A stretch of 64,000 nt of DNA, taken from Spirulina sp. CCY15215 (GTDB taxonomy: Bacteria; Cyanobacteriota; Cyanobacteriia; Cyanobacteriales; Spirulinaceae). Under the pieces are notes generated by a model. It had not been told where the DNA came from. It searched no databases and was given only the letters and a program-made list of their open reading frames with translations. This document shows, one piece after another, positions 17,886 to 26,442 of this stretch (positions within the stretch are counted from its first letter, which is position 1; the number at the start of each line of letters is the position of its first letter). The stretch lies in NCBI RefSeq assembly GCF_016888125.1, contig NZ_JACSWA010000599.1, positions 1 through 64,000 on the forward strand, in the 5' to 3' direction. Position numbers and translations under genes: made by a program.

Positions 17886-18790
17886 TGATGGCTCTTCATT
17901 CTAACTTCCGACCAAATTTCACCCCAGTTAATTTGTAAATGTTTGATTTGCAAATCGGCAGCATTTAATTCTTCCTCAAAACTTTCGCAAGTATATTCAG
18001 TATAATGGGTAATATCGCTAAAATAAAACAATCCTAACTCTTGACGCAAAGGAACGAGCCAATGGCGATCAATTGCGGGAACTCTAATTAATATCTGTTC
18101 GGGTTGAATATTTGCCTGAATTCCCAGTAAAAATTCAATACGATATTCGATATGTTCGAGAACATTAGAAAGAACAATTACATTAAAAGACTCATTGAAA
18201 TTATAGCTTAAAGCATTTCCTTCAATGAAAGCTAAATTGGGATGAGTAAAACGCCTTTTTGCAAATTGAATTGATTCAGAATTGATATCTATTCCCGTGA
18301 CGATCGCACCAGATTTTTGGGCAATATCATTAGCTAAAGCGCCATTACCGCAACCAATATCCAAGACGCGATCGCCTTTTTGAATACGATCTGTAAAAAA
18401 ATCGTGATATTTTGTTAAGCGATGCTTGACATGAACGCCATTATCATATTTTATTGCTACTGTATTAATGGAGTGGATTAGATTATCGTCAATTTCCAAA
18501 AGCGATCGCAGTGCTGTTTTTGGATCTTCCCGAGCAATATTATCTAAAAGCAAATTAAAACCTAAGTTTAATAAATCTCGATCGCTATCTTTTAAGCCTT
18601 CTTCTTTCTCAATTCGGTTTAACCATAAATAAAAACCTAAAAGCAATGAATCCCGATCTTGTGGTGTCCAATCTTCTTGCTGGGAAACTTTTTCCAGCCA
18701 AAGCGTAATAATGAGTTGAAAAAAGCGATCGGGAATCAGTGTAATAATTCTACTTATGACTTGTCTAAATTGGTGCTTGATATTTGCCAT
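17882..18790 (-). CDS. Class I SAM-dependent methyltransferase
   Basis: This 302-residue protein has about 110 helical residues followed by a Rossmann methyltransferase core. Motif I is VLDIGCGNGALA, the acidic residue after strand 2 lies in GIDINSES, and NVIVLSNVLEHIEY is the motif IV/V region. It probably O-methylates a sugar of the growing glycan. Helical N-terminal extensions of this type are seen on cyanobacterial glycan methyltransferases. It lies between a GT2 and a GT4 gene with gaps of a few bases. Confidence 0.9.
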   Translation of the reverse strand: MANIKHQFRQVISRIITLIPDRFFQLIITLWLEKVSQQEDWTPQDRDSLLLGFYLWLNRIEKEEGLKDSDRDLLNLGFNLLLDNIAREDPKTALRSLLEIDDNLIHSINTVAIKYDNGVHVKHRLTKYHDFFTDRIQKGDRVLDIGCGNGALANDIAQKSGAIVTGIDINSESIQFAKRRFTHPNLAFIEGNALSYNFNESFNVIVLSNVLEHIEYRIEFLLGIQANIQPEQILIRVPAIDRHWLVPLRQELGLFYFSDITHYTEYTCESFEEELNAADLQIKHLQINWGEIWSEVRMKSHQ

Positions 18791-18793
18791 TTT

Positions 18794-19960
18794 TCAACTT
18801 AATAACTCCTCGAAAATCTCTCGATGCCGTTGTAACCAAGGACGCAGATCGAACTTCTCTACGGCTCTGTTTCTCGCAGCTTCGGAATATTGTTTGTAGC
18901 CATCGCTCACCTGTAGAATAGCATCCGCAAGCGCTTTTGGATCTGGAGGCAAATCTTTTTCCCAACTTAACTCCGTGGGAATGCCTATTCCGGCTTCTTC
19001 TCCTACTAATTCAGGCACGCCTCCACTCTGAGAATACACAATGGGCAACCCGCAAGCCATTGCCTCAACGACTAAACCGGGACAGGGATCGTTATACTTG
19101 GTATGCAAGAGAATATGGGCATTTTGGAAGAGTTTGGGAGCCTCATTTTGAGAATATTTTCCCAGAAAGTTGACGCGATCGCTAATGCCTAATTTCTCAA
19201 CTAAGTTTTTTGCAATCTGATGAGTTTCTGTTTCATCAGGAAGCCAACTCAAACGACCCGTTATCCATAAATCTACATCATCGCGATCGCAAGCTAAAAT
19301 TGCCAAAGTTTTCAAGGCTGTTTCTAAGCGATAATATTGATACTGACTCCCTCCCAAAAGTAAAATTAGATGATTGCGATCAAGGTTAGAAGTTGCTGGA
19401 GTAAACTGAGTTGTATCAACACAATTATAGAGAATCTCCCAATTATTTTTGCGTTCTCCTAAGAAGCGATCGCTACTCAATTTACAGAATTGACTTTGAT
19501 AGAATACATGATCTGCCTCGTGGAGCATTTTAGCAAGGGGTTCATTAGTTTTTTCCCAATCTTCCCCATGCCAAGCGGGATAAGCTACTCCATTTTGATT
19601 CCAAAGAAATTTTGCCCCTTTACGACGCGCCAACCAGAGTAATTGTTCTGAATCTTGCGGCCTTGCACTGCTGACCATATAAAGAATATTAAAACATCGC
19701 GGTGCATTGGGAAAATCTTCCTGCATTCGCTGAAATTTAACGATTCCTCCCGAAGCTACTTCCCCAAGACGAGGGATATACTCATGACCATAGGAAACAT
19801 TAATTTGAGGCAAACGAGGAATCCCACCGACCAGAATTTTCAACCATCTTTCAAGTTTTGATTGATTCTGCTGAAGATACCATTTTTTTGCAAGATACCA
19901 ATATCTTATCTTTAAAGGAATGTAAGCAATAATAATTTTGATTTTTTGGAATAAAGACAT
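18794..19960 (-). CDS. GT4 glycosyltransferase
   Basis: This 388-residue GT-B protein has the donor-domain features LILLLGGSQYQYY and FLGKYSQNEAP and the E-x7-E region in CPGLVVEAMACGLP, followed by SGGVPE. The N-terminal acceptor domain is short and lacks the classical GGAE loop, replaced by a positively charged helix. It belongs to the operon with the flanking methyltransferases (4-bp and 13-bp gaps). The sugar is unknown. Confidence 0.9.
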   Translation of the reverse strand: MSLFQKIKIIIAYIPLKIRYWYLAKKWYLQQNQSKLERWLKILVGGIPRLPQINVSYGHEYIPRLGEVASGGIVKFQRMQEDFPNAPRCFNILYMVSSARPQDSEQLLWLARRKGAKFLWNQNGVAYPAWHGEDWEKTNEPLAKMLHEADHVFYQSQFCKLSSDRFLGERKNNWEILYNCVDTTQFTPATSNLDRNHLILLLGGSQYQYYRLETALKTLAILACDRDDVDLWITGRLSWLPDETETHQIAKNLVEKLGISDRVNFLGKYSQNEAPKLFQNAHILLHTKYNDPCPGLVVEAMACGLPIVYSQSGGVPELVGEEAGIGIPTELSWEKDLPPDPKALADAILQVSDGYKQYSEAARNRAVEKFDLRPWLQRHREIFEELLS

Positions 19961-19972
19961 TGTTAAAATAAG

Positions 19973-20887
19973 TTAAAATAATTTTTGTGTGCCGTTAGAG
20001 TGAATCACTAAAGCATAAAATGCAGGATACCTTTGGAAGATATTCATGTCTTTTTCAATGGAGCTAAATAGCATTTTTTCATATTCTTTTGGTTGTGAAG
20101 TATCTAATCTTTCCATTTTCTTGAGGACAGGTAGTGTAATAGTTCGGTAATGCAGTTGATTGCAGAATTTCCCACCTAAACTAAATAGTATACAATCAGA
20201 AAAATCTTTAAAAAGTGTCGTGATTTTCGATACAGTTCGTGGTGTATATTGTCTCACACCATGATAGAGATAAGTGGAGTTGCAAGCAGCCGAAGGAAAT
20301 AAATGAACTTGAATAATATTAGCGCGATCGCTTTGCAGGATATAATTTTTTATCTGCTCGAAATACAGTAAATCTTGCTCAAAATGTTCGATCGCAGATT
20401 GAGACATAAAAAAGTTAATATTATTCGGTATTTTATCTATAAAATATTCTGAAGAAAGTTGAAAAAATTTAAAATTTGGATATTGCTGTTGTAGAGATTG
20501 CCAATTTTTATTTTCTCGATTGTCAATTCCTAGATATTCTGTAATTTTTCCTTTGCTCCAATCATTTAACCTCCAACTGTAGTTACCGGAACCACAACCC
20601 ATATCCATCAATCTTATTTCACCGAGTTCATCTTGAATTAAATCCCAAGATAAATTCATCCAAAATAAGTCTGAGAGTTTACGACTGGGAGAGCTATTTA
20701 AAGCACTTTGATTCCAGTATACTTCTAAATTATTAACATTAAACTGCTCGAGTTGTAAATCTTGATCGACTTGACGGTATGTCCATAAATTATTAACAAC
20801 ATTGAGAATTCTATAAAGAAACTTCTCAATGTTATTTAAAGGTCTATCCGCATTGATATTATGAATAGATGTTGATTTCAATTTCAT
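19973..20887 (-). CDS. Class I SAM-dependent methyltransferase
   Basis: This 304-residue protein has motif I in LMDMGCGSGNYSWRL (around residue 95), an acidic strand-2 residue in YLGIDNREN, and SQSAIEHFEQD at the motif IV position. The fold is that of glycan or small-molecule methyltransferases. The C-terminal third is rich in aromatic residues and probably binds the acceptor. It is separated by 56 bp from the nucleotidyltransferase gene upstream. The methyl acceptor is unknown. Confidence 0.85.
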   Translation of the reverse strand: MKLKSTSIHNINADRPLNNIEKFLYRILNVVNNLWTYRQVDQDLQLEQFNVNNLEVYWNQSALNSSPSRKLSDLFWMNLSWDLIQDELGEIRLMDMGCGSGNYSWRLNDWSKGKITEYLGIDNRENKNWQSLQQQYPNFKFFQLSSEYFIDKIPNNINFFMSQSAIEHFEQDLLYFEQIKNYILQSDRANIIQVHLFPSAACNSTYLYHGVRQYTPRTVSKITTLFKDFSDCILFSLGGKFCNQLHYRTITLPVLKKMERLDTSQPKEYEKMLFSSIEKDMNIFQRYPAFYALVIHSNGTQKLF

Positions 20888-20943
20888 GATTTTAAAGTGT
20901 CCTCGATTGGATTTTCTAAAATTTTAGAAAAATATTACAAAAT

Positions 20944-21576
20944 TTAGAGGTCGCGCTCCAATTGTCCTAAAACAATCAAACTTTCTAAATCTTCTTTAGC
21001 ACTAGGTAAATAAGTTGCGATCGCCTTTCTCACCTCTTCTAAATTTGACTCTGTTGCACTTCCTAACATCCGACTGACATCAGCCAAATCTTGAGTACGA
21101 CTGGCCTGTAATTTCATCAGTATGAGATAGGGTAAAGGTATAATTGGTAGTCCATCTGGAGAATATTGAGGATTTGCTATTGCCTTTTCAGCCCAAACCT
21201 CTCTTGATTCTAATACATCCAGGGAAGTTTCATCGGATAGTTTCCATTGACTACCCGGAATACTCAATTTCCCAATTTGCTGACTTCCTCCTAATTCTAA
21301 ATCTTGATAGACTAAAGGAGCATCGCGTTCCAGAATTAAAATATCTAGATCGAGAGTCATGCGTTCGGGCATATAAAGTCGGGTTGCAACTCCCCCAACA
21401 ATAACAAAAGGAGCGCGTTTAATAATTGCTTTTAGATTAGTCACAGAATGTTTCCAAGTGCGACGTTCTAAAAAATCCAAACCACTTCCAGTTCCCGGAC
21501 GAACTCGCTTCATCACTAGGGCAATAAATTGCTGTCGAAATAGAGCTTTGGGATCTGCAAGTTGATTGGTATTCAT
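20944..21576 (-). CDS. Nucleotidyltransferase-fold protein (AbiEii/MNT-like), solitary
   Basis: This 210-residue protein contains FVIVGGVATRLYMPERMTLD followed by LDILI. This is the GG/S...DxD signature of the polymerase-beta nucleotidyltransferase fold seen in AbiEii-type toxins and minimal nucleotidyltransferases. A later LILMKLQASRTQDLADVSRML resembles the KxxxxRxxDxxD helix of the same families. No HEPN or AbiEi-type antitoxin gene adjoins it. It is foreign in theme to the surrounding glycan genes and may be a stray stress or defence gene. Whether it is active is unknown. Confidence 0.8.
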   Translation of the reverse strand: MNTNQLADPKALFRQQFIALVMKRVRPGTGSGLDFLERRTWKHSVTNLKAIIKRAPFVIVGGVATRLYMPERMTLDLDILILERDAPLVYQDLELGGSQQIGKLSIPGSQWKLSDETSLDVLESREVWAEKAIANPQYSPDGLPIIPLPYLILMKLQASRTQDLADVSRMLGSATESNLEEVRKAIATYLPSAKEDLESLIVLGQLERDL

Positions 21577-21595
21577 ACTGAATTATCATATTCTC

Positions 21596-22708
21596 TTAAA
21601 ATTCTACAAAACCTTGCATAAACTCTCTCCACAAAGGAATTTGAGCATCGTAGGAATTGGCTTTTGCTGTTTGTAAACCTGCTTGAATAATGCGATCGCG
21701 ATCGCTTTTATGAGTTAAAGCATATTCTGCCCAATGTGCCAAGCCTTCTGCATCTTCAACATCTACCATCCAACCATTTTTTCCATGCTCTACCAAGTCC
21801 ATTGCTTGGCCTACTCTTGTTGTAATAAGGGGAATACCACTCGCCATTGATTCTAAAACAGCTTTCGGGCCTCCTTCCTGACGCGAAGCAATGATATAAA
21901 GATCTAATGCTTGGAATAGTTCTCCAACTTCAGGGTAATGGCTGAGATAGCGATGATAATAGGGAACTTTCAAACGTTCTAACCCTGTTTTAACATATCC
22001 TCGAGCAGGGCCAGAAAGCAGGACAAAAAGTTCGGGAATTTTGAGTTTTAAAAGTTCAATTGTTTTGAGAAAAATATCAGGACCTTTAATCAGTTTGGGT
22101 TCGAGTCCTTCTTCCCAGCCAACCCCATCTTTTTGACACGAACCTACAACAACAGCCGATGAGGGGATATTATATTTTTGGCGAATTTTTTGGCGAGATT
22201 CTAGAGTTTGAGGAGAGAAAAAAGATAAATTGATCCCAATAGGAATTAAAAAGACTTTTTCTGGTGCAATTCCCGAATCTAGTATAATATTTTTCATCTC
22301 GCTATGAGAAACTTGGATTCGCTGAACTCGCTCGTGATGTTGACAAAGACGCTGATAACATTCAGAAAATTTTGGTTCTTCCGGTGTTTCGGGATGGCCG
22401 TGAAAATAGGAAAACCCAATATGATGAGATTGTTCTAAATAACTTGTCTCTAAGAGAATAAACTGGCTATAATAAAAAATAGATTGATTTTTAGCATAGA
22501 TTAATAACTCTGGAGTTAGAAAACGAATTCCTAATTTTTGAGCAATTTGACTCAGTTCTCGTTTTTCCCAATCCAATACCCAAGATGCAGAATCGCTTGA
22601 GATAAGGAGACGAGAATAAGGATTCCATCGTGCGATCGCTGATTGAGTGATTTTTTGAGAAATAGAATCAATTGATTGATTAATGCGAGAACGGAAAGAC
22701 TTCAGCAT
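21596..22708 (-). CDS. GT4 glycosyltransferase
   Basis: This 370-residue GT-B protein has VVVGSCQKDGVGW at the start of its donor domain, then FVLLSGPARGYV and the E-x7-E motif in EGGPKAVLESMASG. The N-terminal domain lacks the GGAE loop but has the beta/alpha pattern of the family. It is followed after 19 bp by the nucleotidyltransferase gene. A 156-bp gap lies upstream, so this may start a transcription unit. Confidence 0.9.
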   Translation of the reverse strand: MLKSFRSRINQSIDSISQKITQSAIARWNPYSRLLISSDSASWVLDWEKRELSQIAQKLGIRFLTPELLIYAKNQSIFYYSQFILLETSYLEQSHHIGFSYFHGHPETPEEPKFSECYQRLCQHHERVQRIQVSHSEMKNIILDSGIAPEKVFLIPIGINLSFFSPQTLESRQKIRQKYNIPSSAVVVGSCQKDGVGWEEGLEPKLIKGPDIFLKTIELLKLKIPELFVLLSGPARGYVKTGLERLKVPYYHRYLSHYPEVGELFQALDLYIIASRQEGGPKAVLESMASGIPLITTRVGQAMDLVEHGKNGWMVDVEDAEGLAHWAEYALTHKSDRDRIIQAGLQTAKANSYDAQIPLWREFMQGFVEF

Positions 22709-22864
22709 TATTTTTATTCTTATATAATTTGATTTAGACTTTCAGCGAACAAGAAATTAATTGCTGCCATAAGTTTTTTCAAGTCTCCCAAAATATAAAA
22801 TTTTGTGTTTTTGGTAAAAATCTCCTATTGTAATTGCCCAAATTCCCAAAGTTTACCGTAATTA
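22709..22864. other. 156-bp AT-rich gap
   Basis: No gene or repeat is recognised here. One frame running on past the end of the upstream GT4 gene reads LWGLMKIIDNYGKLWEFGQLQ before a stop. This could be the original C-terminus displaced by a frameshift, but it is too short to claim. Confidence 0.3.
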
Positions 22865-23872
22865 TCAATTATTTTCATTAAACCCCATAACAGCAAGATA
22901 AGATTTGCCAACTTCCTCTAAACTCGGTAAAGAAATTTGAGCCTGTCGTTCTTCATATTCGCTAACAAGGCGATCGAGCAAAGAGGGAATGTCTTCGCGA
23001 TCGCTAAATCCAAACCCCGCTTCACCAACTATTTCAGGATGTCCCCCACTTTGCAAGTAAAGTGCGGGTAAACCGCAAGATAATGCTTCTATTAAGCTAT
23101 TAGAACAGGGATCGTTTTGACTGGCACTAATATAAATATCATGTTGACGCAATAATTTTGCTAATTGTTCGGAATTAACCGGAGGAACAAGCTGAATGTG
23201 CTTAAATTCAATAGGAGAACGTCCCACAAAAGTATAGTCGAATTTCTGCCAATCGAGATGTTTGTCCAACCATTGATAAACGTCAAAACCTTTATTTTGA
23301 TTATCTGACCAACTGCTTGAGAGCAAACGAATTTTCCTGTTGCGATCGAAAAATTTTCGTTCGCGAGGATGAAAAATATAGGGATTGGCAGCATTCATAA
23401 TTACATGAGAATCTCTAAATTCTAATCCTAACTCTAAATGTTGATTTAAACTGTATTGGGATTGAAAAATTGTTGTATTTGCTAACTCTTGATTGATTTG
23501 CCAAATACGACGATCTGTGCCATTGTCCCAGCCCCGGTAAGTTTGAATCGGACCATCCACGCGATGAACCATTTTACAGGATGATTTTCGCGCTTGTTTG
23601 AGTTGCTCGAAGTCAAAGTTAAATGAGTTATAAAGACAGGCTCGAGTGGTTCTAGAGATGGTATTATTCTCCAATTGCAAACCCTGACTTTCTAATTCTC
23701 CCCATAGCGCCCGCATAAATTGATGTCCTCCTCCAGTGGGAGGGGGAACAAATTCGTGAAAAAAGGAAATATCTGCGCGTCTCAGCCAGTCTTTTCCATT
23801 GTCTATCACAGATCGCAAGATTTGGCGAGAGGAAGAAAGTCTTGATTTGAAAGTACGAAAATGAGGTTTCAA
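22865..23872 (-). CDS. GT4 glycosyltransferase with short acceptor domain
   Basis: This 335-residue GT-B protein contains FVPPPTGGGHQFMRAL (substrate loop), IRLLSSSWSDNQNKGFDVY, and the E-x7-E-like region NDPCSNSLIEALSCG followed by SGGHPE. It starts at TTG 23872, since a stop lies just upstream and the next Met is after the loop. No good ribosome-binding site precedes this TTG. It is slightly short for the family. The C-terminus may be altered by a frameshift just before the stop. Confidence 0.85.
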   Translation of the reverse strand: MKPHFRTFKSRLSSSRQILRSVIDNGKDWLRRADISFFHEFVPPPTGGGHQFMRALWGELESQGLQLENNTISRTTRACLYNSFNFDFEQLKQARKSSCKMVHRVDGPIQTYRGWDNGTDRRIWQINQELANTTIFQSQYSLNQHLELGLEFRDSHVIMNAANPYIFHPRERKFFDRNRKIRLLSSSWSDNQNKGFDVYQWLDKHLDWQKFDYTFVGRSPIEFKHIQLVPPVNSEQLAKLLRQHDIYISASQNDPCSNSLIEALSCGLPALYLQSGGHPEIVGEAGFGFSDREDIPSLLDRLVSEYEERQAQISLPSLEEVGKSYLAVMGFNENN

Positions 23873-23922
23873 GAAATTAAAAAGAAATCAACAAGTTTTA
23901 TTTTGTGGAATTGTTTTTTTGC

Positions 23923-23996
23923 GCGATCGCCAAAATCATGTGACCGACAAAGCGAGTAGGAATTAGTGTAGATAAAATTGGACTCACAAGGCGATC
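23923..23996 (-). repeat. 74-bp direct repeat, copy A (duplicated methyltransferase 3' end)
   Basis: These 74 bases are identical to 24734-24807. In copy B the sequence is the last part of the methyltransferase gene. In copy A the same reading frame would end MILAIAQKNNSTK, much like the real protein's tail, but nothing of the gene lies upstream. The two copies flank the toxin-antitoxin pair. Confidence 0.97.
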
Positions 23997-24021
23997 TCTC
24001 CCCAAGCTAATTTATTTGACT

Positions 24022-24345
24022 TTAAGTGTCTTCTCTATCTAACAATCCAGTTAATTCTACCGAAGGACAGTCGGGAAATTTTGCAATAAGTTGCAGACTT
24101 CCTCCCATCTCGCGAACGTAATTACGAAGTGTAGAAAGAAATAAATCAGTCTGTTCTTCCAATTGGTCAAGACTATCTTGACTGATTCCTAACGAGTCTG
24201 AAAGATGTTCTCGGGTCAGTTTGCGAGCTTTTTGAATGTCCTGTAAGATTCGATATTCAGCGATTAATTGTTCGCTTCGTTTTTTAATTTTGTTTTGTCG
24301 TTCTGGAGGGAAATTTGCTATAATGTCGGATAAATTTTTAGGCAT
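24022..24345 (-). CDS. XRE-family antitoxin (HigA-like)
   Basis: This 107-residue protein has a helix-turn-helix segment around residues 40-65 (ARKLTREHLSDSLGISQDSL), followed by a short dimerisation region. It matches the HigA-type antitoxins that sit downstream of Gp49/HigB-like toxins. It would neutralise the toxin and repress the shared promoter. Only 4 bp separate it from the toxin gene. The toxin-first order is that of higBA modules. Confidence 0.88.
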   Translation of the reverse strand: MPKNLSDIIANFPPERQNKIKKRSEQLIAEYRILQDIQKARKLTREHLSDSLGISQDSLDQLEEQTDLFLSTLRNYVREMGGSLQLIAKFPDCPSVELTGLLDREDT

Positions 24346-24349
24346 GATT

Positions 24350-24712
24350 TTATTCTTCTAATGTTTTTAAGCGATCGAGATGGGTTTTAAATCTTTTATC
24401 TGCTCTCATAATGAGTTGTTTGTAAAAACGTTTTTCATTGACTCCTGCCTTATTTCCTGCTACTAATAAAATTGCGTCTCGTTTTGGGTCAAAAGCAAAG
24501 GCAATTCTCCAAATTCCATTATCTGCATTAAAACGCAACTCTTTCATATTGTTATAATCGGAGTTTTTCAAGGTATCTACATGGGGTCTCCCCAATTCCG
24601 GGCCAAATATTTCAAGCAGTTTAGTCTGAGCGATTAATTCATTTTGTACGCTTTCAGAGAGGCTATTAAATTCTGGCTCGAAATCATCGTACAATAAAAC
24701 TTTCCAAGTCAT
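24350..24712 (-). CDS. RelE/HigB-superfamily (Gp49-like) toxin
   Basis: This 120-residue basic protein has the Gp49/HigB-like pattern: KELRFNADNGIWRIAFAFDP then ILLVAGNKAGVNEKRFYKQLI. These proteins are ribosome-dependent mRNA interferases. Its ATG overlaps the stop codon of the upstream methyltransferase gene as ATGA, so it is probably translated by coupling to that gene as well as from its own promoter. It is the first gene of a toxin-antitoxin pair flanked by 74-bp direct repeats. Confidence 0.9.
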   Translation of the reverse strand: MTWKVLLYDDFEPEFNSLSESVQNELIAQTKLLEIFGPELGRPHVDTLKNSDYNNMKELRFNADNGIWRIAFAFDPKRDAILLVAGNKAGVNEKRFYKQLIMRADKRFKTHLDRLKTLEE

Positions 24713-25530
24713 TTTAATTTATTTTTTTTCTGGGCGATCGCCAAAATCATGTGACCGACAAAGCGAGTAGGAATTAGTGTAGATAAAATTGGACTCACAA
24801 GGCGATCGAGCCATGTTTCCGGTTGAATGGGAAGATCGTGAATTAACATTCTTTTGATGCCTTGTTCGCGGCCAATGGGATGAATTCTTAATACTTTAAA
24901 TCTTTCGATCGCTAATTCTCTTTCTAATTCGGGTATTGTTAATCGCCACTGGTAAAAGCGCCTCACTCCAGTATAACCTTGTTCGGGGTTGTAAGTTTCA
25001 TCCCAATGAAATAATGCTCTAGAATCTCGCAAAATATGTCGCCAGTTTTGATAGGGAACGCTAATAAAAAGGAAACCTCCGGGTTTGAGAATGCGATATG
25101 CCTCTCGAATACAATCTCCCAATCCATTTTCAAAATGTTCAAAAGTTCCCCAAGAAAAGTAAGCGTCAAAGGTATCATTTTCAAAGTCAGTTTGACGAAT
25201 ATCTCCATGAACAAACTGGCGATCGTCAAATATTTCTTGCAAGCGCGTTATTGTACTCTGACTAATATCAAAACCCACTACTTCAAAACCGCGATCGCCT
25301 AAAAATATTGTCCATTCTCCTAAGCCACAACCTCCATCTAGAATCTTACTTCCCGATGGTAATTGTTGTAGCCAAGGAGCAATAAGTTGATATTCTTCTC
25401 GGTAAGCAATTGAGTTTGCATCGGGTAATTGTGCTACGCTATCCCAACGTTGAGACCAAAATTGTTCTACCCATTCTTCTTCCTTAACCGTGATCTGCTG
25501 TTCCGAAATAATACTGTAGTCTTTTCTCAT
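24709..25530 (-). CDS. Class I SAM-dependent methyltransferase
   Basis: This 273-residue protein has motif I KILDGGCGLGEWTIFLG, an acidic strand-2 end in VVGFDISQS, and DAYFSWGTFEHFENG for motif IV. KPGGFLFISVPYQNW is the typical post-motif of type 11 methyltransferases. Its last 25 codons or so lie in a 74-bp sequence that is duplicated 811 bp downstream, beyond the toxin-antitoxin pair. The gene itself remains complete. It is likely a sugar methyltransferase. Confidence 0.92.
   Translation of the reverse strand: MRKDYSIISEQQITVKEEEWVEQFWSQRWDSVAQLPDANSIAYREEYQLIAPWLQQLPSGSKILDGGCGLGEWTIFLGDRGFEVVGFDISQSTITRLQEIFDDRQFVHGDIRQTDFENDTFDAYFSWGTFEHFENGLGDCIREAYRILKPGGFLFISVPYQNWRHILRDSRALFHWDETYNPEQGYTGVRRFYQWRLTIPELERELAIERFKVLRIHPIGREQGIKRMLIHDLPIQPETWLDRLVSPILSTLIPTRFVGHMILAIAQKKNKLK
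24734..24807 (-). repeat. 74-bp direct repeat, copy B (inside the methyltransferase gene)
   Basis: This is identical over 74 bases to 23923-23996, beginning with the HIP1 octamer GCGATCGC and ending ...AAGGCGATC. It is in the same orientation as copy A and encodes the C-terminal end of the methyltransferase. Confidence 0.97.
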
Positions 25531-25562
25531 TTTTTTGATTAATTATTCATCTCTTGTTTTTT

Positions 25563-26285
25563 TTATTTTATACATTTAGCAATGAGTTGTCCATATTCGA
25601 TAGTTGGCTGATGAGTAGAAAAAAGAAAAGGATTGATTCCCAAACGGCAAAGACTATTGATCAATTTTCTTTTCTGACCTCCTTCCTTCCATTGCCAAAC
25701 CCACCAAATCGGCCAGCAAGCTGTAATTTCAACCTTAGAAAAATATTTTTCCAGCATTTTTCTCAATTCTATCGGATCAAATTCATAAATATGCCTTTCA
25801 TCCCATTTCATATTCGGATGACGATTAGGAGTACTGAGAAGAAGTAAACCGCGATTTCGCAAGACTCTCTGCATTTCTTGCAAGGATTTTTCAGGGTCTT
25901 CCAAATGTTCGATAACATCAGCATTTGTGATAACATCAAAACTTGAAGATGAAAAAGGCAAAGAATAGGCTGAACCTTGCACGAGGGAGGCAGAATAATT
26001 ATGCTTTTTTAATTGTTCCTCAGCTAAACTAATTCCTAAAGACTCACTATCGATTCCATAAAGTTGAATCCCTGGATTTTTACAAGCGATCGCATAGAGC
26101 AAATAACCGTCTCCACAACCGATATCTAAAACCGATTGATTTTTTGTTGTTTTAGACGGCATCATCCTCGCCAGAACTTGATAGCGAGATAAAAGAACCG
26201 GATTAAATTCTGGATTTCCCCAACGACTATCTGATTGTCGCCAGTGATAAGCGCCACTTATTCTGTACTTGTCAAAATCAGTCAT
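25563..26285 (-). CDS. Class I SAM-dependent methyltransferase
   Basis: This 240-residue protein has motif I SVLDIGCGDGYLLYAIA, YGIDSESLGIS after strand 2, and FDVITNADVIEHLEDPEK, followed by LRNRGLLLLSTPN. All are diagnostic of type 11 methyltransferases. It probably methylates a glycan sugar. It lies 32 bp upstream of another methyltransferase gene of similar type but without close identity. Confidence 0.92.
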   Translation of the reverse strand: MTDFDKYRISGAYHWRQSDSRWGNPEFNPVLLSRYQVLARMMPSKTTKNQSVLDIGCGDGYLLYAIACKNPGIQLYGIDSESLGISLAEEQLKKHNYSASLVQGSAYSLPFSSSSFDVITNADVIEHLEDPEKSLQEMQRVLRNRGLLLLSTPNRHPNMKWDERHIYEFDPIELRKMLEKYFSKVEITACWPIWWVWQWKEGGQKRKLINSLCRLGINPFLFSTHQPTIEYGQLIAKCIK

Positions 26286-26442
26286 TCAGATTCTAAATTG
26301 AGTTTAATTCAGATACAACCGCTCATTCTAACATAAAATCACCACATCTAAGGATATTATCGGGGTGCGTCTCGCTCCCTAGAGTTATAATTATTCGAGG
26401 AAATATTGTCAATTTGCAACTTTGAGATGCACACTATTCTCG

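Noticed and set aside
22709-22864. Frameshifted C-terminus of the GT4 at 22865-23872
   Set aside because: The extra in-frame stretch is only about 20 residues and no homologue can be aligned by eye, so it is only mentioned as a possibility.
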